In this document: piece after piece, positions 1 through 11,906 of the stretch
How the letters are laid out: each line of letters opens with the position of its first letter
Numbering within the stretch: the stretch's first letter is position 1
Notes under the pieces: generated by a model
What the model saw: only the letters and a program-made list of their open reading frames with translations
What the model was told of the DNA's origin: nothing
Database searches by the model: none
Program-made: the position numbers and the translations under genes
Assembly: GCA_963924555.1 (NCBI GenBank)
Contig: OZ004593.1
Location: 5,576,480-5,640,479 of the forward strand
Direction: 5' to 3'
DNA: 64,000 bases
Source of the DNA: Crambe crambe
Taxonomy: Eukaryota > Porifera > Demospongiae > Poecilosclerida > Crambeidae

Positions 1-955
1 TAGGCCAGATGTCATTCACTTCCAGCTTAACTGTATATGTACGTATGGATATGGATATATGTAAAAGTCCCAACGAGCACTGATCCTTTCTCTGTATAGG
101 CAACAGTACTTAACACAGACTCACAGGCTAAAAAACTTGGTGCCACTGTATGGTAACATACAGTACAAGTTAAAATTAAACCGTTCGTGCAAAATTGAAT
201 AATTATTTCGCGTTTAAGGTTTGTGCTCATGCACATCAAGTAACTCAGGTTTGCAGCTAGCTAATACATTTTTACTGTTCTTCAGTGTTTAATCTTTCAG
301 GCTCAAAAATTCTTCTGCAAGAATACAAGGTAAGCAGTCATAGCAACTAATCTTACTGTTTCCTGAGAAAATCCAACTTCATTTTATAGCTATTAGTCCT
401 ATGGAGGATCATGCACGTCAAGGTTTGCAGCTGGCTATTCATGCAAAAATGCAAGGCATTATCATGTCAGATTCAGTTGTTCTACCAAAAACAAAATTTA
501 ACTGTGCAAACATTTTAATTTTAACTTGTACATTATGAATTAAAGCAGAGGGCAGTGAACTTGACTGCTTTGACAGTTATTAGAAGAGTACTGAGACAAT
601 TTTATAAACCTGAATGTGTTCTATGTACTTGGTTGCACCATGCTGAAGAGCTCCAAATAGAGCGAAACAGTCGAATTGCCACTTTCCTCTTTAACAGAGG
701 GGCAATCAATCACACCATGCTTATAATGCATGCTGTGTGGTCGATTGTCCATGGTTACCAAGTACAAAATTTATATTTCATACCCCACATGCGCTGCATG
801 TGGGGAAGGAGCAATTTGTCATAATAATAGCTATGTCTCCTCAAAGTTTCATGATCTTATATATGTAGCTAGTCCACCCTTTGACATGTAGCTACCAAGG
901 ACTTAAGCAGGGGAGCTAGTGCTAAAAATTTGATTTAAAAAAAGAGAGAAAACAA
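1..955. other. No gene recognised
   Basis: AT-rich sequence with short open frames only. A 29-nt segment near 301-329 is bounded by a pyrimidine tract plus AG and by a GTAAGC, so it could be a tiny exon, but nothing nearby supports it. Confidence 0.4.
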
Positions 956-1735
956 GTAAGGGAAAAAAACATTTAAAAAAAATGAAAGGTGATGTAGGGA
1001 TGACAAAAAACAGTGTACAAAAAAATAAAGAAACAAGGGAAGAAATTGTGGAAAGAAAAAGGTTTGACTTATTATCATCCCTACATCAAGCCTATGAATG
1101 GAATTATTGTACGTAGCTAGCTATAGTTACTTAGACTATTATACTCTTCCCCTACCTTCTACTCTTCCTCCACCTTCTCTTCCTGTACAATAATGTCTTA
1201 TCTATGCTCTGATTACATGGAGTGTATACGTACAGTCATCCCACCTTCCCATTGATTCATTCAATTTTCACACTAAATTGTTTTCATTACCAAAAAGGCT
1301 GCATAACTATGGACAATTGCATAATTCATGATTCATTTAATTCACTGGTACAATTGAATGTAGCTACTAGTTTCACTGCATGTACTTGGTGCTCACAATT
1401 CAACCTCTGATAAAGGGTACTGAAAGGACAGTCTCAACAACCTAAAGCATGCTAAGAGTGACTGCTAATAGATTTTCACCTCTGAAAGAGGGGAGAGCCT
1501 CTAATATTCTACTATTAGGGAGGTTTCAATATTATAGTCAGATGCCAGTATTATGGTAGATGTCAATTAGCTACAATAATTCCATTCATAGGCTTGATGT
1601 AGGGATGATAATAAGTCAAACCTTTTTCTTTCCACAATTTCTTCCCTTGTTTCTTTATTTTTTTGTACACTGTTTTTTGTCATCCCTACATCACCTTTCA
1701 TTTTTTTTAAATGTTTTTTTCCCTTATTATTATTA
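956..1735. mobile_element. Foldback MITE with ~150-bp inverted arms
   Basis: The sequence around 956-1110 (containing 'ggtgatgtagggatgac') reappears as its reverse complement around 1575-1735. The arms match almost base for base and surround a short unrelated spacer. No transposase is present, so this is a non-autonomous inverted-repeat element. A diverged single arm seems to recur at 9543-9675. Confidence 0.75.
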
Positions 1736-1996
1736 CAAGTGAGCGTAAAAAATTTCTTCTAAATAAAAAGGTTAAGTAGGGATAGCCTAAAATCTAGCTG
1801 GGCTATAATAATGTACTGCAGCCTCATATGAAAACAATCCCTACATCTACATCCACTACCTATAGCTAGCTATGGCAGTTGTAAAAGTAGGGATTGTTTT
1901 CATATGAGGCTGCAGTACATTATTATAGCCCAGCTAGATTTTAGGCTATCCCTACTTAACCTTTTTATTTAGAAGAAATTTTTTACGCTCACTTGT
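1735..1996. mobile_element. Palindromic MITE, copy 1 (262 bp)
   Basis: It starts ACAAGTGAGCG and ends with the complement, CGCTCACTTGT. The two arms of about 115 nt are almost perfect reverse complements around a short centre containing 'agctagctatgg'. The same family occurs at 2693-2946, 34989-35177 and 35261-35520, which supports a mobile element rather than a chance hairpin. It carries no coding capacity. Confidence 0.85.
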
Positions 1997-2411
1997 TTCC
2001 ATCCTTTTTTCTTATTGCTTGAAGTTGAATGTAAGTTTGTGTATGTAAAGAATTGAATGGCAGTAGTGACCGTCACTTCAACTGAGACACTACAGCCAAG
2101 TACTGGCTATAATACTACTATAAGATGAGCATCTGTACTGTAATTCAGCAAGGAGTGACTGGAACATCATCAGATAAGAATAAAATTAGCTACCTAAACG
2201 ATTAAACTGAGAAGCTTACGTGGCTCCGCCCATAAGCCCCGCCCCCTACCGACGTGCGCTTCAAAATGGCGTCGAAAGATTGGCTAGTGTTCCGAGTGCT
2301 CGAATAGTGAAGTAGAGCCTTAGTCAAAACTAATAGCAAAAGATCAGCCTCTAGGTGCCGCTCTAACAGATGGCCAAAGCAGAATTTTGATGACTATAGC
2401 CAGTAAGCCGG
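1997..2411. repeat. Dispersed repeat flanking the palindromic MITE
   Basis: About 160 nt after the MITE ('cactacagccaagtactggc' and neighbours) recur at 2947-3300 and, in reverse, at 34655-34990. The MITE therefore travels within, or was duplicated with, a larger repeat. The stretch near 2365-2411 also recurs reversed at 19800-19848, beside another SINE-like copy. Confidence 0.6.
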
Positions 2412-2692
2412 TACGTCGATCTTATATTTATTATCCTTATTATTATTATTATTATTATTATTATAAAGAAAAAGAACAAAAGTCAATTTTAGACATCGTT
2501 TTTTTCTTATGTTAGCGAATGAATTTTTGGTTTTGGAACATTCTCCTCTCTTCTTTGTAGATGTAATAATTCACTGTAGCCTTCTGAGAACCTGTAGAGC
2601 AAGGGTAGAAGAGAAAGAAGAGTTTTTAGTTCATACAGTCTTATGACCTTTGACCCGCCATCCCTACTTAGAGAGTGCTAGCGCACTCTCTG
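2412..2692 (-). repeat. SINE-like repeat with (TAA)n tail, copy 1
   Basis: Read on the minus strand it begins with the palindromic head 'agagagtgcgctagcactct', has a body of about 230 nt, and ends in a (TAA)n tail. Further copies are at 19522-19796, 27613-27850, 27850-28089 and 28413-28664. The simple-repeat 3' tail suggests a SINE or other retroposed element. I do not see a convincing tRNA A/B box pair. Confidence 0.6.
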
Positions 2693-2946
2693 ATGAGTGT
2701 AAAAAATTTCTTCTAAATAAAAAGGTTAAGTAGGGATAGCCTAAAATCTAGCTGGCTATATAATGTACTGCAGCCTCGTATGAATACAATCCCTACATTT
2801 ACATCCACTACCTATAGCTAGCTATAGCAGTTGTAAAAGTAGGGATTGTATTCATACGAGGCTGCAGTACATTATATAGCCAGCTAGATTTTAGGCTATC
2901 CCTACTTAACCTTTTTATTTAGAAGAAATTTTTTACACTCACTTGT
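2693..2946. mobile_element. Palindromic MITE, copy 2
   Basis: Same inverted-arm element as 1735-1996. The right end keeps the terminal ACTTGT. The left end abuts the head of the SINE-like repeat and has lost ACAAGT, so one insertion truncated the other. Confidence 0.8.
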
Positions 2947-3308
2947 TTCTATCCTTTTTTCTTAGTGCTTGAAGTTTAATATAAGTTTGTGTATGTGGCA
3001 GTATTTACTGTCACTTCAACTGAGAGTATATGCATGCAGTGATTATTAATTTGACATGAGTATCTTTTTCTTTTGTAGGTAGCAGTCTCTGGTTGAAGAA
3101 TTTGTTTAGCTATTTAAGTTTTGTCTATTATTTAATATAAAACTTTACAGCAACAGCAATGTAAACAGCAATGTAGCTAAATGACATGTGAGCTGACTAC
3201 ACTACAGCCAAGTACTGGCTATAATATACTATAAGATGAGCATCTGTACTGTAATTCAGCAAGGAGTGACTGGAACATCATCAGATAAGACGATTAAGCT
3301 AAGCTAAA
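2947..3308. repeat. Dispersed repeat, second copy
   Basis: Homologous to 1997-2200 but with about 170 extra nt in the middle. The same longer form appears reversed at 34655-34990. No coding potential is seen. Confidence 0.6.
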
Positions 3309-3343
3309 CCATAGATACTATACTCCGCCCCGGGATTGGAAAC
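3309..3343. repeat. Left terminal inverted repeat of the P-like element
   Basis: 35 bp starting CCATAGATACTATACTCC and ending GGGATTGGAAAC. It is identical to the reverse complement of 8242-8276. A related 'cgggattggaaac' core occurs at about 30220 and 31266, which suggests degenerate relatives. Confidence 0.9.
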
Positions 3344-4037
3344 GAAGTCTGCGCATCCAAATTTTTCCATTACAACAATACAAAACATGCGCGGACACTC
3401 CGTGTTGTATAGTAACGGTCGTCAACTAGCCGTAGCAACGGAGGTTTTTTCGTTATTATAAGGTGAGCAATAGAATCTATACGGTAAAAAGATGGTCAAA
3501 CTTTAGTATCCATAGGTAGCTTACTAATGCTATGAATTCAGTAGAGCAAAAGCAGTTTGGGATAGAGATATTCTCACTCCAAGAAATAAATATATGTACA
3601 GAACTTGTTGGGGTAAAAATGTCCATATAAGGAGCATTTGAGCATTATTTTTTCATGAATCTGCTGCAACTAGGATTGGGATATCGCTTGAGCTTGTTTA
3701 TAACAAGTGTGCTACAATGATAGTCTAGTTTTACTCAGTTAGAGGTATGATAGGGTCTTAACTGGTCGGGGGAAGAACACCAGTACTATAATATTAAAAG
3801 AAAAGCTCCATCATGCAAATACTAAAGCTAGGACTAGATTATCGCTTGAGCAATATAAGATTTGGTGTACTCTTGTAATGATGCACTTTTGCTAATCTAT
3901 AAAATTATGACATTGATCAGCTATCTGTAAAGTAACACCACATTCATATATAGCTAGCTAACTACAACCATGACTATAGCTGTGCATTGTGCATGGGATA
4001 ATAAGCTATATAGGCTATGTATTTATTTCTATCAGCC

Positions 4038-7015
4038 ATGGGTGGAAGGAAGTTTCGCTTGAGTGCTCGAAAATCATGCAGAAAGAAGCAGCAGCAGAGA
4101 GCAATCAATGGGCTTATAATATCACCACCAAAAAAGCACTTACCACCTCTCCTTGTCTCCTTTCCCATTGCATCATACCTTGGAAGAGAAATTGATGCCA
4201 CTGCTCTACACGCAAGGCTCAAATTTTTTGGTTTACCACCAACGTGGATCATTCTTGATGCACCCAAAATACCTGTTACTCTATGCAAATTGAGTACCTC
4301 AATCAAAGAATCATCAAGAACTGATATAGTAACATTATCTATAGCTGAAGATTTGAAATGGAGCATATCATTTCCCAACCACAAGCTGAATCCTATGAAA
4401 TGTGAATTATTGTGGAATTTACCTACTGTGGTATCAAGTGTTCCAGCTATTGAAACCATCATTTCAAAAATTGATTCCAGCAAAGTATGTACTGGAAATG
4501 CAGATACCAACCTCATCAAAATGTGGCAGCAAAGATCGATCACACTTCATGGCTACCATGGTAATAATTATTATTACAATTTTTTTTCTCACCATGCATA
4601 CTGAATGGATATACTGATAGGAAAGGGTGCAGGTTTTATTGACGACATATCCGTCTCCACCATACGTCATGATAACTGCCATTTCCTAATAGAAGGCACC
4701 AGAAAAGCTGAAAGATGTTCTGCATGTGCAACACATAGATGTACACTTCTAGTACAATTGCAGCGAAGTCAAGATGCCATGCTGAAAGAGGCCAGTCATA
4801 CAGCAGCAGCCAGCCATGTGAACTACAGGTATACAGCTGTAGCTATACCATACATTTAGTAGTATTATTGATATATTATAAACACGCAGGTATCAATCTC
4901 TTCCTCATCTGATTGATCGGCTCAAAAATTTCCATCATCAAGAAAGAATACTTATGAAGAGGTTAGATAGGATGATCCAAAAAATTGAAGAGAAAACTGA
5001 TAAAATCGGCATTACTCTTGATGAAGACATGCATAAAGATATGGTGGGAATAATGAAATCATCTGAAGTGCTTTCATTTATGAAAAGCCTTCCTGAGGAT
5101 TCCTTTAGACAGCTCTTCTGGGCTCAACAGATGGAAGCAGCTACAAAAAAAAATCCACGCAGCATGAAATGGCACCCACTTATGATACACTGGTGCCTTA
5201 CACTGAGACACAGGTGCATCTTAATTAGCTCTATATATGTAATCATTGTGTAAATGATTTACAGGTCTAGTGGGGCTTATGAGACTCTGCGAGACTCTGG
5301 TTGTATCAAGTTACCGTCTCAGCGTACATTGCGTGATTATACATATTATGCAAAAGCCTCCATTGGATTTTCTAAGGAAGTGGATGAAATGCTTATTGAT
5401 GCTTCTGGAGTGAAGACATGCCCAGAACGTAATAAACAAGTCATTCTTCTCCTTGATGAAATGCATATACGTGAAGATCTTGTTTTTGATAAACACTCTG
5501 GAAGACTCATTGGGTTTACTGACTTAGGTGAAATAAACAATCACCTCATTTATTTCGAGCAATCAATCAGTAACGTGGATTACACCCCGAAGCTTGCAAA
5601 AACGATGATGGTGTTCATGGTCCGTGGACTATTATGCAAGTTACAGTTTCCATATGTTCAGTTTCCAGCAGCTGACCTCTCAGGAGATCAACTATACGAA
5701 GCTGTAGGACGAATTGAGAAGTTGGGACTGAAGGTACCTATAATATTTTATAAGAGTGTACATAGCTAGGTATGAATTAAGATTTTTATGTAGGTACTTG
5801 CAGCAACTCTTGATGGATGTTCCATTAATCGTTGTCTCATTAAAATACACAAAAATGGCGAAACAGTACACAAAGCCAAAAATCCATTCACTTTGGAGAA
5901 TCGATATGTATTCTTTTTTTCTGATCCACCACACCTGATAAAAATAGTGAGAAATTGTTGGATGTCTAAATCCCGAAGTCTATGGGTAAGAATGAAAATT
6001 GAGTTTGGAGGGGTTGAGGGGTTGATAACAATTCTTCTACAGTATCGAGGGAAATATATCTACTGGAGCCATCTGATGAAGCTTTACAATGAAGACACGA
6101 AGAGTGGAATGGGATTAAGGATGCTTCCCAAGCTGAAGTTCGAGCACATACATTTAACATCTTTCTCAAAGATGCGGGTAGACCTGGCTGCACAAGTAAT
6201 TATTATTATGGTAGCTATATATATCACTTCATAAAATTTCCCAGGTGCTGAGTGAGTCGGTGTCGAAGGCATTATTGCTCAGGGGGGGAAGTCAGGCATC
6301 AGAAACCTCAAAGTTTATCTTGTTCATGGACAAATTTTTTGATGCACTCAATGTGCACAATTACACTCATGGTGTCCATGCTAGGAAGCCATTCCAAATG
6401 CCGTACACATCACCAAATGACAAATGCCTAAAAGTGAATGACAATACAATTAAATTAAAATTGTAGCAAAACATTATTATTTCATCACTATTATGCAGTG
6501 GATAGAGGAAGATTTTTTAGGCTATTTAGAGGATTGGGAGAAATCAGTAAAAGGAAGACCTGGTGAATTCACCAAAACAGAACGAAATAAGATGCTCTTG
6601 AGTGCAGAAACAAGACATGGGCTCAAAATAACATGTGAGTATGACTAGCTATAATACTTATAATTAGCTATTATCTTGATGATCAATAGGCAAATCTTTT
6701 GTTGAGCTGGTCAGATACATTTTTACACTGGAAGGAGTGTCATCTTTTTTGAGCCAGAGGATATGCCAAGATCCCTTGGAAAATTTCTTTGGCACACAAA
6801 GGCAGAGGGGAGGGATTCATGACAATCCGAATGTACGGGAATTTATCAATAATACTCAAGCCCTTAGAGTGGCAAATATTGTTAAAGTGCCAAAAAGGGG
6901 CAACTGCCGTGGAAGGAAAGAAGAGATGACATTATCAGTAAAAGAAAATTCAAGACCCCTCCCTAAAAGACCAAGACCACGGAAAGTGTCTAAAAAGCCT
7001 CTTGGGTTATATTAG
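4038..7015 (+). CDS. P-element/THAP9-type transposase, 9 exons, apparently intact
   Basis: Cuts and joins the DNA of its own element. My exon model is 4038-4560, 4621-4828, 4890-5213, 5265-5733, 5794-5985, 6043-6195, 6245-6433, 6499-6634 and 6690-7015. All introns are GT-AG with consistent phases, giving 839 residues. Family landmarks are LLDEMHIREDLVFD with GFTDLGEINN (first catalytic Asp region), ATLDGCSINR, DPPHLIKIVRN, KMRVDLAAQVLSESV, and near the C-terminus CQDPLENFFGTQRQRGG, which probably carries the catalytic Glu. Exon 2 has a small CxxC-type motif (RCSACATHRC). I cannot find the N-terminal THAP zinc finger expected of classical P transposases; it may be absent, replaced, or in an unseen upstream exon. 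The donor after exon 7 (GTGAAT) is weak. No frameshifts or stops are seen, which suggests recent activity. Confidence 0.88.
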
Positions 7016-7073
7016 TATAGCATGTAGCTATAGCTTGATGCTGACATTATTCCATAAGTACATTATTATGACA

Positions 7074-8160
7074 TCATATTGATGATTGGGGTGACACAGT
7101 TTTCTTTTCACTGGAACTAGATTCAGAAATTAGTTGTTTTCTTATTCCTTTTGATTTTTGCGTGGTTTTCTTATGTGTGGCCTTAAAGTTTTCTATCCAT
7201 GAGGAGGCATAGGAAAATCCTCTGATTTTCAAAAACTGGCTGACCACCATATGCAGGAGGGCAACACTGCTCTCCTCTTGCCATTCCTCATTCAAGAGGG
7301 ACCAAAAAAAGGCAACTTGATTGCTTTCTGCTATCTCCTTCATAACCGCATCTGTCAGCTCCATATCTTTTCCCAGTCTGTTTCTCACCTCGTATTCTAT
7401 TGCAACAAAAACATCAAATGTTTTATTGTTTACTAGGGTAAGACCACCACGATCCACTAGGTCTACCCAGTCATGTGAGTTATCATCATCATCATCTTCT
7501 TCATCACCATCATCAGCCAGTAGATCGCTGATGCACAAAATTATGTCCTTTTTCAATGGGTGAGTTGAAGTAGAAAGTTTCTTTTTCAACAGTCTTGGAA
7601 TATATCCAGCAACATATCGTAGAGCGTTTCTTTCATTGTAAGTTAATGACGGTGGTGGAGTGGAAGCTACAGTAGGTACAGGATGACAGATCTTTATCAG
7701 TTCCTTAAAAATGTGATGTCCGATATACTGATAAAATATTGTACAGGATTCATTAAATTCGATACTGGATTGCTCTAATAGATCCTTCCACATTGTTTGG
7801 TATGTATCACACGCTCGTATTTTGTGGTAAGATGACCATGTTTGCTCTCTGTTTTTATTTTGTTTTGTTCTTCTCCATTCAATGCAGCTACCTAGCACCA
7901 GTGCTAGTCTGGCTTCAAATATTGAAACAACAGTTTCATTTTCGATGATAAAGCGAGATAGTTTTTCAGCAATTTCATATGAACTTTTTGTAGCTTCAGT
8001 ATCTAATGTGAAGGCATCATCTGCTAGTAAAGCATTGACAGCCTTCAGCAACAGACCTGTGATAATTTATTAGTAAACTTATTGTGATGATTTATACTTG
8101 TAGTAGCTTACCTTGTCCTTCTAGCTCATCTAGTATGCTTGCTGTAGAACAAGAAGCCAT
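7074..8160 (-). CDS. Second gene of the P-like element, unknown function
   Basis: Two exons on the minus strand. Exon 1 is 8160-8112 (starting MASCSTASILDELEGQ). A short GTAAGC-CAG intron follows, then exon 2 at 8056-7074, giving 343 residues with no interruption. It converges on the transposase and ends about 58 bp from its stop. Visible features are LRYVAGYIPRLLKKKL in the middle, a strongly acidic run (DGDEEDDDDDN), and a basic, Ser-rich C-terminus (TQKSKGIRKQ...SESSSSEKK). I recognise no enzyme motif. Lying inside the TIRs and being intact suggests it serves the element, perhaps as a DNA-binding or regulatory partner, but that is inference. It could also be a captured host gene. Confidence 0.75.
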
Positions 8161-8241
8161 TATAAAGCCAGTTATTGTCATAGCGACAAATTTTCGCGCG
8201 CAATTTCTCCTCCAACACGGAGTGTCCGCGGGAAATCTCCG

Positions 8242-8276
8242 GTTTCCAATCCCGGGGCGGAGTATAGTATCTATGG
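8242..8276. repeat. Right terminal inverted repeat of the P-like element
   Basis: Exact reverse complement of 3309-3343, ending TATCTATGG. Confidence 0.9.
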
Positions 8277-8333
8277 CTTACTATACCACAGCTACTTCCG
8301 GAGGCAAGGTGAACGCGAATAGACTTTAGTATC

Positions 8334-8357
8334 TGTGACGCGCATAGCTTCTTCAAG
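8334..8357 (+). promoter_or_regulatory. Core promoter/5'UTR element of receptor unit 1
   Basis: The 24-nt block starts TGTGACGCGCATAGC and ends CTTCTTCAAG, directly before the E1 ATG. It recurs before E1 in units 2, 4, 5, 6 and 7. The upstream GGGTGTGGCTTATG box seen in the other units is missing here because the P-like element ends at 8276. TGACG resembles an ATF/CREB half-site. Confidence 0.6.
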
Positions 8358-11300
8358 ATGCCAATAGTTTATGAGGTAAGCTAAGTCTACTAACTAGGAT
8401 GTTGGGCTGACACTCTCTAGCGGAACTAGAAAAGCACTTCATTGGGGGTGGTTTGGTCAATGTATTGCCATGGACATTATGGTGCATAATTGTGAACATT
8501 TGAGTAAGCTGCCACTTAGCTAGTGAGGTGCAAAGCAAGCACACTCATTTTTTTTATGTTAGTGGGGAAAAACTGACCAGTTAAACACAGTAGCTAGACT
8601 AGCTGGCACCAGTATCAGTTCTTTTGATCAGATCACTGGTAGCTAGGGCAAAAAGATATTTGGATTGATTTCTGCTTTAAAATGCTTGCATGTGAAACCT
8701 GGGGAGTCTGGGATGCCAAATGCTTCACTCTGACTCTAAGAGCTAATACTTTGTTATCATGTTGTAGCTGATGTGTACACAATTAATCTGTGTGTATTTT
8801 AATGGTTCAATTATACATGTACAAATATTAGTTTTGTATGCATAACCTCTTTAGTGGTTTATTTTTTCTACTGAGTCACTTATATAATTGTGGGGGATCT
8901 CTCACTAGAAACAATTATGTGCACTGAAAGATCTCAATCAAAATAATTTTCATATGGGCCTCACTATTCTATGGAACAGAATGGAACGGTTCCAGGACTC
9001 TATTTCATGGAATGGAATTTTCACTGCTCACGCGTACGTATGCACATGCACTACAGTTCGGGGTCCCTAGGATGGTGTCATAGCTAATCTTCTTGTCATT
9101 GATGTGCTCTTTCTCTCTGAGATAAGTGAAATTATGCTCCTATTATTCAAAATTCCCAATAATTATGTACAATAATAAAATTAATGACAAAAACAAGTGT
9201 TGTATTGATAACAGATCTTCGTATAATTTTCTAATGATCAGACTATGTTCAGGTGCGTAGCCAGGATTTTATCATTATGGGGTGCTTATATCCGTGCAAA
9301 AATTTTTGCCTAGCCATGCCCACTTCCAATAACCACACCTTTTTGGATAAACTGTGCCCACTTGATGTAGCACTAGCTAACCAAGATCTGAATTGTAGAA
9401 ACGAGGGTGACATCTGGCAAACTCTTCTACTACTTCCTCTATGTTGACATGTGAATGTGGAGCACGGTTATCGTCCTAGTCAGCCCCGATAGGTAGCTTC
9501 AGATTATAGTGCAGTAATGTACGTAGCTCTATGTATGTATATGTAGGGATTGTTGGCTGGATATACAGAACAAAGATGATCCCATTTCCATCGTTCATCC
9601 CTACCCTTGTTTCCTTACTTTATCGAGCAATGGTCATCCCTACACTCATTTCACGGAAATGTTTTTCCCTTATTATAATTGCATTGTTATGTTATTGATA
9701 ATAGGGATACATGTTCAAGAGTGTACTCCTTTTTCTTCTTCCTATCGTCTCATCTCAAGGTATGTCACTGTGTGAGTACGTACTTACGTACACATAGTGG
9801 TGTGTCCAGTCATGTGATTGTCATGATGATTAGCACACGTAGTGTTACCAGGTCCCATGTAGCCAATACTGGGGAGTTGGCTGAAGAGTTGACCCTAACA
9901 TTGTATGCATACTGTATAGTGTGAAATTTGGAATAAATTTTTCGTGGTTTTGAAGTGTGGAGAGGCTTTGGCACATTATGCTCAAAAAATTAGCTATTAT
10001 GCTATTCTTCTATGCTCAAAAAATTATGCTCATGTGCAATGTCATTATGCTCATGTGCAATGTCATTATACTCATGTGCACTGGTCTTATTGACCTTCGA
10101 CCTCAGTAATCTGACCGGGTAATTGCATCAGCTGATACTGAAAGACAGTTTACTGATAAACAAGCTAGCTCACTGCAAGACTATGTAGAATTGAGTGTCA
10201 TGCTAGAGTACAATAGCCATTCATTGAAATGTACTCCTATGAGTGCTGATTATGCTCAATTATGTTTGCTTTCTCAAAATTATGCTGCCAAGGCCTAAGT
10301 GTATAGTTTTTGTGTGTATCCACGAAATCCAAGTTTTACCCGCTATGCAGTATTGATCATAGAGTTGGCTGGCATTCTTTTTTCTCCATTTAGTCTATCC
10401 TGAACGCTACTCATTTCCCACTGGTGCACCAGTGAATGGATCATCTCCTACTGGAAGTTGTTCTAATGTTAGTATGGATGACACTATGACAACCTGTCTA
10501 CAACCAACCTCCAGTGTTCTGTTTGATGGGCGTGTCCCCACACTCACTGGACTAGATGGTAACACGTGGGCAAGTCAACTACTCACTATTAACGAAATAA
10601 AATCCTTGACTACTGTCACCTTTGACTTCACTGACACACCAGGCTATGACAGAGTAGAGAGAGTTGAGGTGGTGATGTTCAACTGTCCACAGTGGGGGGT
10701 AGCATCTACTAACATCCAACTCGATGGGGCCACTGCTAGAGGTCAGCCCTTCACTTTATTTGATTTAACTTCTGTTAGTTCCCTCACCTCCTGTGAGTCT
10801 CTTGTGAGAGTGTGTTTATCAGCCTTCATTTCTCGACCACTAATTCGTCTACGATTCTCCCTTAACCGGGACTCTGACTGGGTGCACCTTGCTGAGGTGA
10901 CCTTCTATCCCAGAGGTTCCATCTGTCCACCAAATGTCATCTTCAATCCACCTACAACATCACCACCAGATACAACACCACCACCACCACCAGATACAGT
11001 GCCACCAACTACACCTACAGCACGATTGGATACAATATCATCAGGTAGCTAATAATAACTACTAAAAATAATGTCATCCTCAATCCACCACCACCAGATA
11101 CAATACCACCTACCAGGGTTCTATCTACTTGGGGGGATTAACCATAAAGACGTGCAAGCGCACAGATATTCTCCCCCCTATTAAAAATCCCCATGTCACC
11201 AACTACAATGTCACCAACTATATCTGCCATCACCTCAAATAGTAAGTGCATGTGCATATTAGTGCTATGGTAGTCGTGGACCTTCACCTTCTGAATCATT

Positions 11301-11906
11301 AGCATGAGACAGCCCCATAATTCAGCTAGCCTATATTTAGCTAGCTATGTGTAGTACAAAATCTGAGGGATGATATAAATGTGCAGGCTCATGCATGCCA
11401 TGCATTTAGCTATACATAATATTATAGCTGCCTTGCTTGATATCACACACTTCATTTATAGTAGCTCTAGCTATAGCTACCAATTATGGTATTCCATGTT
11501 ATTCTTTGAAAATGTGTTTCATAACTGTCAGTAGCTCTTAGTCATTATCACTTTATACTCTGTAGACTCTGTCCCTACCACAAGTTCTTCCTTGTCTGAA
11601 GTAAGTGGATGTTCTACCACTCCTGTCATTTTGTCAGCTGTCATTGCAGTCATTGTCACAGCTCTACTGGCCACAGTCATCTTCGTGGTGGTACAGGTTG
11701 TGATCTGCAAGTGTCATCCAAAGTTTAGACCCGGAGGGACTAAGACAGGAGCCTCAGCAGGAGGGGAGGGGCAGGAATATGAGCAGGTCGATGTGGAAGG
11801 TGTTGCTGTGAGGGGTGGCAATGATGCTACGTATATGGAAGTCGGAGAGCAAGGAGGTATCACCATTGAACTCAAGGAGAATGAAGCATATGGCACTTAC
11901 ACTTAA
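8358..11906 (+). CDS. Receptor-like type I membrane protein, unit 1 (354 aa)
   Basis: Exons are 8358-8375 (MPIVYE), 9705-9759 (GYMFKSVLLFLLPIVSSQ), 10394-11044 and 11566-11906, with phases 0, 1, 1 at the three junctions. E1+E2 form a signal peptide. The ectodomain (about residues 25-240) has six cysteines shared by the family (GSC, TTC, FNCPQW, TSCES, VRVCLS, SICPPN), an NGSS glycosylation site and the core VTFDFTDTPGYDRVERVEVV. A Pro/Thr stalk (TTSPPDTTPPPPPDT) follows. E4 gives a helix around VIAVIVTALLATVIFVVVQV, a KCHPK stop-transfer, and a tail with YEQV, YMEV and AYGTYT. The E3 donor is unusual: I use CAG|GTAGCT at 11044. The family's usual linker and GTAAGTG donor also survive at about 11190-11243, after a ~150-nt disruption, so E3 may end elsewhere. 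The function is unknown; the domain could be a galactose-binding-like beta sandwich, unproven. Confidence 0.75.
8376..9704 (+). other. Intron 1 of unit 1
   Basis: Non-coding. Much of it (8400-9060) is shared with intron 1 of units 2, 4, 5, 6 and 7 ('gcaaagcaagcacactcatt', 'gatctctcactagaaacaat'). 9251-9320 looks like a transposon-end fragment (gtgcgtagccagga). 9543-9675 resembles one arm of the foldback MITE at 956-1735. Confidence 0.55.
9976..10085 (+). repeat. Short tandem repeat of an ~21-nt 'attatgctcatgtgcaatgtc' unit
   Basis: About three imperfect copies lie in the E2-E3 intron of unit 1. Shorter versions occupy the same intron of units 2, 3, 4 and 6. Confidence 0.7.

Larger units (their letters stand above)
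3309..8276. mobile_element. Complete P-element-like DNA transposon (4968 bp)
   Basis: Perfect 35-bp terminal inverted repeats occupy 3309-3343 and 8242-8276. A perfect 17-bp subterminal inverted repeat (gcggacactccgtgttg) lies at 3391-3407 and 8213-8229, an arrangement also known in Drosophila P elements. Between them are an intact transposase gene on + (4038-7015) and a second two-exon gene on - (7074-8160). I see no matching 8-bp target duplication, so one flank may have been altered. The right end lies only 57 bp upstream of the conserved promoter core of receptor unit 1. Confidence 0.88.

Noticed and set aside
3974..4543. 189-residue open frame on the minus strand
   Set aside because: It is the antisense of transposase exon 1; the + frame carries the spliced, family-consistent protein.
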